DNA from: Bacteroidales bacterium
GTDB taxonomy: Bacteria > Bacteroidota > Bacteroidia > Bacteroidales > GCA-2748055
Reading direction: 5' to 3'
Assembly (NCBI GenBank): GCA_024763595.1
Contig: JANTFK010000247.1
Location: 1-5,803 of the forward strand
Length of the DNA stretch: 5,803 nucleotides
Shown: positions 1 through 5,803 of the stretch, one piece after another
Numbering within the stretch: position 1 is the first letter of the stretch
How the letters are laid out: every line of letters starts with the position of its first letter
Program-made: the position numbers and the translations under genes
Notes under the pieces: model-generated
Seen by the model: only the letters and a program-made list of their open reading frames with translations
Database searches by the model: none
Told to the model about the DNA's origin: nothing

Positions 1-53
1 AGGATCAGAAAAAAAATGAGAATTACAGGTAAATTGTATCGACGACGGCTCAT
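1..53 (-). CDS. Possible N-terminus of a membrane-anchored or exported protein, cut by the window edge
   Basis: On the reverse strand an ATG at 53 opens a frame that stays open to the window edge and reads MSRRRYNLPVILIFFLI. Three arginines followed by an unbroken hydrophobic stretch is the usual form of a signal peptide or signal anchor. A perfect Bacteroidota-type -7 box (TAATTTTG, 99 to 92) lies 38 bases upstream of the ATG, and a weak purine-rich GAAGAG precedes it. The gene would be divergent from ppk1. Only 17 complete codons are visible, so the product cannot be named, and a chance open frame of this length is common. The charge pattern plus the promoter box are the only support. Confidence 0.4.
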   Translation of the reverse strand, partial: MSRRRYNLPVILIFFLI

Positions 54-91
54 ACTATTGACTCTTCGGCTTCATAAAATCAACTACGAGG

Positions 92-99
92 CAAAATTA
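92..99 (-). promoter_or_regulatory. Candidate -7 promoter box for the leftward gene
   Basis: The reverse strand reads TAATTTTG, an exact match to the TAnnTTTG -7 element known from Bacteroidota sigma-ABfr promoters. It would give a leader of about 30 bases before the ATG at 53. No clear TTTG -33 element stands about 20 bases further upstream, so the promoter is only half supported. Confidence 0.35.
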
Positions 100-154
100 T
101 AACTTTATTGAGATCCTGCTTCAGAAAACTATTCACAATGATGCATCCCCGGCT

Positions 155-199
155 TTTGTTAAACATATATTTACACTCCTTTGTTAAACAATAGTTACA
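155..199. repeat. Imperfect tandem duplication with near-palindromic core, upstream of ppk1
   Basis: TTTGTTAAACA occurs at 155-165 and again at 180-190, 25 bases apart start to start. Each copy is followed after 5 and 4 bases respectively by TTACA (171-175 and 195-199), so the whole unit of about 21 bases is duplicated with a one-base indel. The core TGTT-A-AACA is an inverted repeat around a central A; in the second copy it extends to TTGTT-A-AACAA (181-191). This is the form of two binding sites for a dimeric regulator, placed over and just upstream of the ppk1 promoter. It could also be a chance AT-rich duplication. No regulator is identified. Confidence 0.45.
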
Positions 200-203
200 T
201 TTG
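170..203 (+). promoter_or_regulatory. Candidate ppk1 promoter
   Basis: TACATTTG at 196-203 is an exact match to the Bacteroidota -7 consensus TAnnTTTG. A weak -33 element, TTTA at 170-173, lies 22 bases upstream; the better TTTG at 180-183 is too close, with a gap of only 12. Transcription would begin around 208-211, which gives a leader of roughly 10-15 bases before the ATG at 222. It would also exclude the in-frame TTG at 201 as a start, because that codon lies inside the box. Confidence 0.5.
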
Positions 204-221
204 TATGGCAATCCGATATTT

Positions 222-2300
222 ATGGTGAAATACGAATATTTTAACCGGGATATAAGTTGGCTCTCCTTTAATTTCAGGGTGCTTCAGGAGGCAATGGACC
301 AGACCCTCCCCCTCTATGAACGCATCAAGTTCCTGGCTATTTATTCCAATAACACAGAAGAGTTTTACCAGGTACGGGTCAGCTATTACAAGCAGATGCT
401 GAGGCACGAAAGAGAATTTCCCAAACAGCATTTCAGAGATGTGAACCCTGCTAAGATCCTCAAGCAGATCAATGAGATTGTGACCAACCAGCAATCGATC
501 TTCCATCTGCTGTTTGAGGAGGAGATCATACCGGCACTGCGAAAGAACGGAATTATTGTAGTGAATGAAGAAGATGAGCTTTCAGAAGAGCAACTGGACT
601 ATATTCAGGATGTTTTTTACTCCAATATCCTTACCTCCATTGAACCAATCCTGCTGGTTAAAAAGAAGGTTCAACCTTTCCTGAAGACCGGGCAACCCTA
701 CCTGGCCATGGAGATGGTAAGCATCGCCGGTAATAATAATAACAGACGACTGAAGCAGCGGTATGCGCTTGTAAGAATCCCCACCGACCACAATATCTCC
801 AGGTTTGTTGAACTTCCGGGCAGGGATGGGAAACATTATATCATGTTCGTCGAGGATGTGATCATGCGCCATATTGATGCCATCCTGCCCGGGTACAGGG
901 TAAATAACTGGTATTCCATCAAGCTGACCCGTGATGCAGATATGGAATACGATGATTACGAAGGTGAAGATCTGATTGAGGCCATTGACAGGATCCGGTC
1001 GATCAGATCTGTGGGGGAACCCAACCGCTTTCAGTATGACCGCTCCATGCCCCAGAAATTACTCGAATATCTGATGGCCTCTTTTCATATTTCGAAGGAT
1101 CTTCTGGTTATAGGTGGAAGCAGGCATAATTTCAGGGATTTCTTCAATTTCCCCAACCCTGTCTATCCAAAACTTGAGATAGAGAACCTGCCTCCGGTAC
1201 CCATTCCTGCACTTGCCAACCTGAAGAAACCCATTGCTGCCCTGATCAGTAAGAAAGATTACCTGTTAAGTGTTCCCTACCAGCCTTTCGAACACTATCT
1301 CAGGTTTTTAAGAGAAGCATCCACCGATCCCTCGGTAAAGGAGATTGATGCTACGCTTTACAGGGTGTCGGACCATTCCGTGGTAGTGAACTCGCTGATT
1401 GCGGCGGCTGAAAACGGGAAAAAAATAACCGTATTTGTTGAACTGAAGGCCCGGTTTGATGAAGAGGCCAACCTGAAATGGGCCAATGCCATGACCAAGG
1501 CTGGTGTCCGTATCATTTACAGCATCCCGAAGCTGAAGGTCCACGCAAAAATAACCCTGGTGATAAGAAAAAAAGGATCCAAGTATGGCGATCAGGCCTA
1601 TCTGGGCACAGGCAATTTCAACGAAAAAACAGCCCGCCTCTATGGAGACCACGGTCTTTTCACCTCCAATCCTGAAGTGGTCAAAGAGGTCAAAGAGCTG
1701 TACAAACATCTGGAGGATCAGAAACTCAGGCCAACATTCAGACACATCATGGTTCCAGGATTTAACATGGTACCATTCTTTATCCGCCTGATAGATCAGG
1801 AGATTAAAAATGTAAGACAGGGGGGGATAGGATATATCCTGCTGAAAATGAATGGTCTGCAGGATGGAGAGATGGTGGATCAACTCTACAGGGCGAGCCA
1901 GGCCGGGGTAAAAATTGATTTGATCATCCGGGGTGTCTGCACCCTGAAAACCTATCAGCCCTATAGCAGGAATATCCGGGTGATCCGGATCGTGGACCGT
2001 TATCTTGAACATGCCCGTGTATTTGTCTTTCTCAACAACGGTGACCACCAGGTCTACCTGGGTTCGGCCGACTGGATGAAACGGAATCTTCGCCGCAGGG
2101 TCGAGTGTGTCTTCCCGGTATATGACCCGGACCTGAAGAAGGAGCTGCTCGGCATACTGAACATACAACTTTCGGATAATGTGAAAGCCTGCGAGATCGA
2201 CGAACATCTGAAAAATAAGCGTATCGTAACCAAGGGGCCCGATATCAGGGCACAAATAGCCGTTTACGAATACCTCAAAAACAAGTATACCATTCCCTGA
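222..2300 (+). CDS. ppk1: Polyphosphate kinase 1
   Basis: Ppk1 reversibly transfers the gamma-phosphate of ATP onto a growing inorganic polyphosphate chain through a phosphohistidine intermediate. The 692-residue product matches the usual family length (688 in E. coli). The family's N-terminal signature FNRDISWLSFN starts near residue 7 and is followed by ERIKFLAIYSNN. The N domain (about 1-110), head domain (about 120-305) and two phospholipase-D-like C domains (about 330-670) appear in order. The autophosphorylated histidine (E. coli H435) is H441 in KVHAKI, and the second essential histidine (H592) is H597 in LEHARVFVF. Arginines matching E. coli R375 and R405 are R381 (LYRV) and R411 (ARFDEEANL). 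The motif GTGNFNEKTARLYGDHG begins at residue 462. I chose the ATG at 222 because homology begins there and the upstream TTG at 201 lies in the promoter box. The stop overlaps the meaB start. All expected catalytic residues are present, so the enzyme should be active. Confidence 0.97.
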   Translation: MVKYEYFNRDISWLSFNFRVLQEAMDQTLPLYERIKFLAIYSNNTEEFYQVRVSYYKQMLRHEREFPKQHFRDVNPAKILKQINEIVTNQQSIFHLLFEEEIIPALRKNGIIVVNEEDELSEEQLDYIQDVFYSNILTSIEPILLVKKKVQPFLKTGQPYLAMEMVSIAGNNNNRRLKQRYALVRIPTDHNISRFVELPGRDGKHYIMFVEDVIMRHIDAILPGYRVNNWYSIKLTRDADMEYDDYEGEDLIEAIDRIRSIRSVGEPNRFQYDRSMPQKLLEYLMASFHISKDLLVIGGSRHNFRDFFNFPNPVYPKLEIENLPPVPIPALANLKKPIAALISKKDYLLSVPYQPFEHYLRFLREASTDPSVKEIDATLYRVSDHSVVVNSLIAAAENGKKITVFVELKARFDEEANLKWANAMTKAGVRIIYSIPKLKVHAKITLVIRKKGSKYGDQAYLGTGNFNEKTARLYGDHGLFTSNPEVVKEVKELYKHLEDQKLRPTFRHIMVPGFNMVPFFIRLIDQEIKNVRQGGIGYILLKMNGLQDGEMVDQLYRASQAGVKIDLIIRGVCTLKTYQPYSRNIRVIRIVDRYLEHARVFVFLNNGDHQVYLGSADWMKRNLRRRVECVFPVYDPDLKKELLGILNIQLSDNVKACEIDEHLKNKRIVTKGPDIRAQIAVYEYLKNKYTIP

Positions 2301-3388
2301 TGGCAAAAAAAACAGCATTGTCGGTATCTGCCGGGGTTCCCCGGCCCGACCCGATCAACAGGGAGGCCGTGCGGAAACTCAAGCAGGTCAGGAAAAAGAA
2401 CCATACAACCTCCGAACTGCTGGAGGGTATCCTGAACCGGGATATCAATATGCTAAGCCAGGCCATCACCCTGATAGAAAGTTCCCTGGACCGTCACCAG
2501 TCAGATGCACAGGAACTAATAGCTGCCTGCCTTCCCCATTCAGGAAATGCTTTCCGGATTGGAATTACGGGGGTTCCGGGAGCCGGTAAAAGTACGTTTA
2601 TTGAATCCCTGGGTAAACATATTATTGACCGGGGAGGGAAACTGGCCGTGCTGGCCATCGATCCCAGCAGTGAACGTTCCAGGGGCAGTATCCTGGGAGA
2701 TAAAACCCGCATGGAAGAACTGGCCGGAAGGCCCAATGCCTACATCCGTCCCTCCCCTTCAGGAGGGACACTGGGTGGAGTGGCCAGGAAAACCCGTGAA
2801 ACCATAATTTTATGCGAAGCAGCCGGGTTTGATACCATATTTGTAGAAACTGTTGGTGTGGGGCAATCGGAAACTGCTGTCCACAAGCTGGTTGATTTCT
2901 TTTTGCTGATCATGCTGGCCGGTGCGGGAGATGAACTTCAGGGAATCAAACGGGGGATCATGGAGATGGCCGATGCTATTGTAATCAACAAAACGGACGG
3001 GAGTAATTTACAAAAGGCAAAAAGGGCCAGGGCAGAGTTATCCAATGCCCTTCATCTTTTCCCACCAACCGACTCCGGATGGACACCGCTGGTGAAAGTC
3101 TGTTCATCACTCTACCATACCGGTATCCATGAGATCTGGCAGATGGCCCTTGATTATCACGCCATCGTAATTGAAAATGGTTTTCGTGATCGCCGGCGGA
3201 AAGAGCAATCCAGTTACTGGATGTTTGAAACTCTTCGGGAAGGAATTTTCAACCAGGTGTTTAACGACCCCGTTATGCAAAAAGAGCTGGCCATATACGA
3301 GCATGACATATCCGAAAGAAAAATAACCGCCTTTATGGCCGCTGCTTCTATTTTGAAAAAGTATAAATCCGGCCAAACTTCCGGTTAA
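2300..3388 (+). CDS. meaB: Methylmalonyl-CoA mutase-associated GTPase MeaB (ArgK family)
   Basis: MeaB is a cytoplasmic G3E-family GTPase. It gates delivery of adenosylcobalamin to methylmalonyl-CoA mutase and protects and reactivates the mutase. The 362-residue protein carries a Walker A/G1 motif GVPGAGKST at 91-99, the conserved segment AIDPSSERSRGSILGDKTRM at 119-138, and a G3 region ETVGVGQSE at 183-191. The base-specificity motif NKTD is at 230-233 and a G5-like CSS at 268-270. The N-terminal helical extension (1-85), containing GILNRDINMLSQAITLIES and ending in CLPHSG, makes it longer than the roughly 330-residue proteobacterial forms; I recall such an extension as typical of Bacteroidota MeaB. 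Older names (ArgK, arginine/ornithine transport kinase) refer to the same family and are misleading. The start ATG shares its A with the ppk1 stop (TGATG), so translation is probably coupled. No mutase subunit gene is in the window. Confidence 0.96.
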   Translation: MAKKTALSVSAGVPRPDPINREAVRKLKQVRKKNHTTSELLEGILNRDINMLSQAITLIESSLDRHQSDAQELIAACLPHSGNAFRIGITGVPGAGKSTFIESLGKHIIDRGGKLAVLAIDPSSERSRGSILGDKTRMEELAGRPNAYIRPSPSGGTLGGVARKTRETIILCEAAGFDTIFVETVGVGQSETAVHKLVDFFLLIMLAGAGDELQGIKRGIMEMADAIVINKTDGSNLQKAKRARAELSNALHLFPPTDSGWTPLVKVCSSLYHTGIHEIWQMALDYHAIVIENGFRDRRRKEQSSYWMFETLREGIFNQVFNDPVMQKELAIYEHDISERKITAFMAAASILKKYKSGQTSG

Positions 3389-3413
3389 CATTATTTCCTG
3401 ATAAATATTATTG

Positions 3414-3421
3414 TATAATTG
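3414..3421 (+). promoter_or_regulatory. Weak candidate -7 box before the thioredoxin lipoprotein gene
   Basis: TATAATTG matches TAnnTTTG at all but one fixed position and lies 22 bases before the ATG at 3444. No good -33 TTTG is present; TTTC at 3394-3397 is the nearest candidate, 16 bases away. The gene could equally be transcribed by read-through from ppk1-meaB, since the 55-base gap holds no convincing terminator. Confidence 0.25.
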
Positions 3422-3443
3422 CGTTTTATTTATACCTGGTAAT

Positions 3444-4535
3444 ATGTATAAGATCATGATGATACTGATGGTCATGGCCATCCTGCAAACCTGTACCCAG
3501 CATAAAGATACCTATCAGATAGAAGTGAAAATGGATCAGGCTGCAGGGAAATGGATCAGACTGATGAAACAGGAGGATAGAAACTTCGTCGTATTTGATT
3601 CGGTACTGGCCACAGGGGAAACCACACCGGTACTCTCGTCTTCATTGGATGGTGTAAGCACCATGTATCTGACCGTTGAAGAGACCGGTGGTGCCATCCG
3701 GCTGCTGATGGAAAACAGCCATTACAGGATATCCGGGACAGTGGAGGATCCTGATATTTCCACAGACAGCAAAGCCCAGCTTGACCTTTTGTCCTTTGAG
3801 GATGGGAAAAAGCAGATCACGGAGCAAATATCGGTCCTTTACAGGGAATACCGGAAAGCAAGTGCCGGTGGGGACCAGGAACTGCTTGACAGTATTGATG
3901 CTGTGTATGAAGCGCTTTACAAGCAAGAGATGGAATATGACTCAGCATATATTGCAGGCCATCCCGCTTCCTTTGCAAGTGTTCTTGCGCTCAGGGGTAC
4001 ATTCTATAACCTGGATGCAGATCAGCTGGAATCAACACTTACCGCGCTTGAAGAGCCTTTGCGAAAGATGGATGAGTACAGGTACATGCACGAAAAACTT
4101 GAACGTATGAAGCGTGTTGCCATTGGACAGCCATACACCGATTTCAGTTTGAAGACCCGGGAAGGTAATTTGCTGTCACTTTCGGAAGTGCACAACGGAA
4201 ATGTGCTGCTCCTGGATTTCTGGGCCAGCTGGTGCGGACCCTGTAGAAAAGCCAACCCGGAATTGGTGGAAATATTCCATGATTACCATGACAGGGGACT
4301 GGAGATCGTGGGTATATCACTGGACCGCGATTCGGCAAGTTGGGTCAAAGCCATTGCCGATGATCACCTGAACTGGCATCACATATCCGATCTGAAATAC
4401 TGGAACAGCAAAGGAGCCGTACTTTATGGTGTATCCTCCATTCCACACACAGTCCTGATCGACAGGAACGGGATCATCGCAGCTAAAAAACTGCATGGGG
4501 ATGAACTGCGTGCGGCCATCGAGTCGCTGCTTTAG
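3444..4535 (+). CDS. TlpA/ResA-like thioredoxin lipoprotein with DUF4369-type N-terminal region
   Basis: This is probably a lipid-anchored, exported thiol-disulfide oxidoreductase of the AhpC/TSA-thioredoxin superfamily. The 363-residue product starts MYKIMMILMVMAILQTC: a short hydrophobic signal with an atypical lipobox (LQTC) and acylation cysteine C17. Residues about 23-115 form a beta-rich region with the look of DUF4369, known from Bacteroidota TlpA proteins. Residues about 120-220 are mainly helical and charged. The thioredoxin domain runs from about 226 (IGQPYTDFSL) to the end, with the active site WASWCGPC (C264, C267) and the cis-proline P334 in SSIPHTVLID. The catalytic set is therefore complete. 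The ATG at 3444 is preferred over the in-frame TTG at 3411 because it places the signal sequence directly at the N-terminus. Likely roles are reduction of exported cysteine proteins or apocytochromes; the substrate is not evident. It lies 55 bases after meaB and converges with the DUF1573 gene. Confidence 0.9.
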   Translation: MYKIMMILMVMAILQTCTQHKDTYQIEVKMDQAAGKWIRLMKQEDRNFVVFDSVLATGETTPVLSSSLDGVSTMYLTVEETGGAIRLLMENSHYRISGTVEDPDISTDSKAQLDLLSFEDGKKQITEQISVLYREYRKASAGGDQELLDSIDAVYEALYKQEMEYDSAYIAGHPASFASVLALRGTFYNLDADQLESTLTALEEPLRKMDEYRYMHEKLERMKRVAIGQPYTDFSLKTREGNLLSLSEVHNGNVLLLDFWASWCGPCRKANPELVEIFHDYHDRGLEIVGISLDRDSASWVKAIADDHLNWHHISDLKYWNSKGAVLYGVSSIPHTVLIDRNGIIAAKKLHGDELRAAIESLL

Positions 4536-4565
4536 CCTTACCCCCGTTTACCTGCTAACTTTTTA

Positions 4566-5642
4566 TCACTTCACCTCACCTTTCACCCAGAGGATCATCT
4601 TGCTTTTCCTGGGATCGTTGCTGATGATGGTTACAGTCTTGTTCTGGTTACCCATCTTACCAGCTGAATTAAAGGTGGTTTTAATCTTTACGGATTCTCC
4701 CGGTGCGATCACTTTTTTCTCTGGTTGAACAGCCGTACATCCGCACGAGGCTTTCACCTTTCTGATGATCAGATCGGATTTTCCTGAATTGGAGATCACA
4801 TAGGAGTGCTCCACTTTCGCTCCCTGTTTAATCGTTCCGAATTTAAATTCCGGGTTATCCACTTTGAGTACCGGTGCATTGTCCAGTTGTTCCGCCGTCA
4901 TCCCGGAAAAATCCTCTTCAATATTAGCACTGACCACCAGTCCGTAGTTACGTTCCGACACCCCGTTGATCCGCAGGTTCATGCGATCAATTACAAAGCC
5001 CCAGTCGTTACGTTTGGGAGCGTTGTAAGTGGCAACCAGGTATCCCTTTTCACCCGGCTTCAGGGAAGCAGGTTCGGCCTTGATGGTGATGTGCCCGGGA
5101 ACCTTTTCAAATGCAATATCCACCTTCCCGTCGGAAGTGTTGATAATTTCCAGTTTTTTCTCAGCGGTCTCAGTAAACTTGAGGCTCCCGAATGCAAGAT
5201 GATTTGATCTCAGGCGCATGGGCCCCATAACATAGTGGTAATCATCCTCAATGGTCCGGGGTTTGGGTTCCACCTCTCCGGTGATGGTGAGCCTGACGCT
5301 GCCCGGATTGGTATTGGAGATCACGGTTACATATTTTCTGAAAGATCCGGGCCGTCCGGCAGGATTGTATGTGGCTGCCACAAAGCCTTTTCCTCCGGGA
5401 GGAACCGGTTCACGGGTCCACTGGGGAGCAGTACAACCGCAGGATGCGGTTACCTTCTGGATGATCAGGTTCTCCCCGCCTGTATTGATAAACTCAAATT
5501 TATGAGTCACCTTGCCATCCGCTTCCTTGAATTTTCCAAAATCATGGAGAGTTTCGGTGAAAGATATTTTGGGCTGAAGGGTCTGTGACATAAGAGGTGA
5601 CAGGAACCCGGCCAAACTTAACAGGAAAATTATTTTTCTCAT
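4566..5642 (-). CDS. Secreted DUF1573 protein with three Ig-like repeats
   Basis: The 358-residue product begins MRKIIFLLSLAGFLSPLMSQ, a Sec signal peptide probably cleaved near residue 19 or 20, with no lipobox cysteine. Three related beta-sandwich repeats follow: about 25-125, 145-245 and 258-358. The first and third carry the DUF1573 hallmarks, namely an (F/H)-D-F-G- or F-K-F-G-type opening, a central NTGG or NSGK turn, IIxKVxASCGCT with C68/C70 and C300/C302, a PGG or PGE turn, and a closing VTVISN or VTIISN strand. The middle repeat keeps the fold outline (LAFGSLKF, IINTSDGK, LKPGEKGYLVATYNAP) but has no cysteines at all. DUF1573 proteins are common exported proteins in Bacteroidota and have no established biochemical function. 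The ATG at 5642 puts the signal peptide at the very N-terminus, so the start is secure. Transcription is leftward, and the stop is 30 bases from that of the thioredoxin gene. Confidence 0.92.
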   Translation of the reverse strand: MRKIIFLLSLAGFLSPLMSQTLQPKISFTETLHDFGKFKEADGKVTHKFEFINTGGENLIIQKVTASCGCTAPQWTREPVPPGGKGFVAATYNPAGRPGSFRKYVTVISNTNPGSVRLTITGEVEPKPRTIEDDYHYVMGPMRLRSNHLAFGSLKFTETAEKKLEIINTSDGKVDIAFEKVPGHITIKAEPASLKPGEKGYLVATYNAPKRNDWGFVIDRMNLRINGVSERNYGLVVSANIEEDFSGMTAEQLDNAPVLKVDNPEFKFGTIKQGAKVEHSYVISNSGKSDLIIRKVKASCGCTAVQPEKKVIAPGESVKIKTTFNSAGKMGNQNKTVTIISNDPRKSKMILWVKGEVK

Positions 5643-5803
5643 TTTATGTCAAATTATTATTTAAATACAGTTTGCTGGTGTTAGCGACTTTAAAATTAAC
5701 ACATTTTCATCACAATATGTTGCACAATTATTGAGGCATCTTTTCACATGCAAATATCAGGCCGGAATAAACTATCCGAATATGACTAATTATGATTATT
5801 TTA
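5643..5803. other. AT-rich upstream region of the DUF1573 gene
   Basis: This stretch has no gene I can support. On the reverse strand TAATTTTA (5698 to 5691) matches the Bacteroidota -7 box except for the final base, about 48 bases before the DUF1573 start, without a clear -33 partner. ATTGTG occurs twice on the reverse strand within 20 bases (5728 to 5723 and 5716 to 5711). On the forward strand an ATG at 5782 opens seven codons (MTNYDYF) that stay open to the edge; this could be the start of a divergent gene, but the evidence is far too short. Confidence 0.3.

Noticed and set aside
16..102. A 28-codon forward ORF beginning ATGAGAATTACAGG near the left edge
   Set aside because: It is very short and basic without a recognisable motif, and it overlaps the better supported reverse-strand start at 53 and its promoter box.
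201..221. TTG at 201 as the ppk1 start
   Set aside because: Family homology begins just after the ATG at 222, and the TTG lies inside a perfect TAnnTTTG promoter box.
1308..2318. A 336-codon open frame on the reverse strand within ppk1
   Set aside because: It lies entirely antisense to the conserved catalytic half of ppk1 and its translation shows no recognisable domain, so it is best explained as a shadow of the codon use on the other strand.
3364..3390. Possible terminator hairpin at the end of meaB (CCGG...CCGG)
   Set aside because: The stem is only four base pairs before mismatches and no T-run follows, so it does not qualify as a terminator.
4536..4565. Possible bidirectional terminator between the convergent genes
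   Set aside because: The 30 bases contain no stem longer than about three or four pairs, so no intrinsic terminator can be claimed.
5782..5803. Possible start of a rightward gene (MTNYDYF) at the right edge
   Set aside because: Only seven codons are visible, with no matching promoter box or distinctive sequence.

Overview
The window looks like ordinary chromosomal DNA from a member of the Bacteroidota (Bacteroidales/Marinilabiliales-like). The reasons are: promoter-like TAnnTTTG boxes instead of sigma-70 hexamers; start codons without clear Shine-Dalgarno sequences; a MeaB with the N-terminal extension I recall from this phylum; a DUF4369/TlpA-type thioredoxin lipoprotein; and a secreted DUF1573 repeat protein. 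The taxonomic call is inference from these traits, not from a marker gene.

Layout. Positions 1-53 probably hold the first codons of a leftward gene that runs off the window. Positions 54-221 form a divergent intergenic region with candidate promoters for both directions and a duplicated, near-palindromic motif. Then come three rightward genes. The first is ppk1 (polyphosphate kinase, 222-2300). The second is meaB (G3E-type GTPase chaperone of methylmalonyl-CoA mutase, 2300-3388), which overlaps the ppk1 stop by one base. After a 55-bp gap comes a thioredoxin-like lipoprotein (3444-4535). A leftward gene for a three-repeat DUF1573 protein (4566-5642) converges on it with only 30 bp between the stop codons. 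Positions 5643-5803 are AT-rich and carry the upstream region of that gene.

How the genes relate. ppk1 and meaB almost certainly share a transcript and are translationally coupled. This joins polyphosphate storage to upkeep of the B12-dependent mutase of the succinate/propionate route, although no mutase gene is in the window. The last two genes both encode exported proteins with redox-capable cysteines: a WCGPC thioredoxin, and two CGC motifs in the DUF1573 protein. A functional link between them is only a guess from adjacency. I found no RNA gene, insertion sequence, CRISPR array or defence system, and no strong sign of a new system. The points most worth a second look are the coupled ppk1-meaB pair and the repeated motif in front of ppk1.
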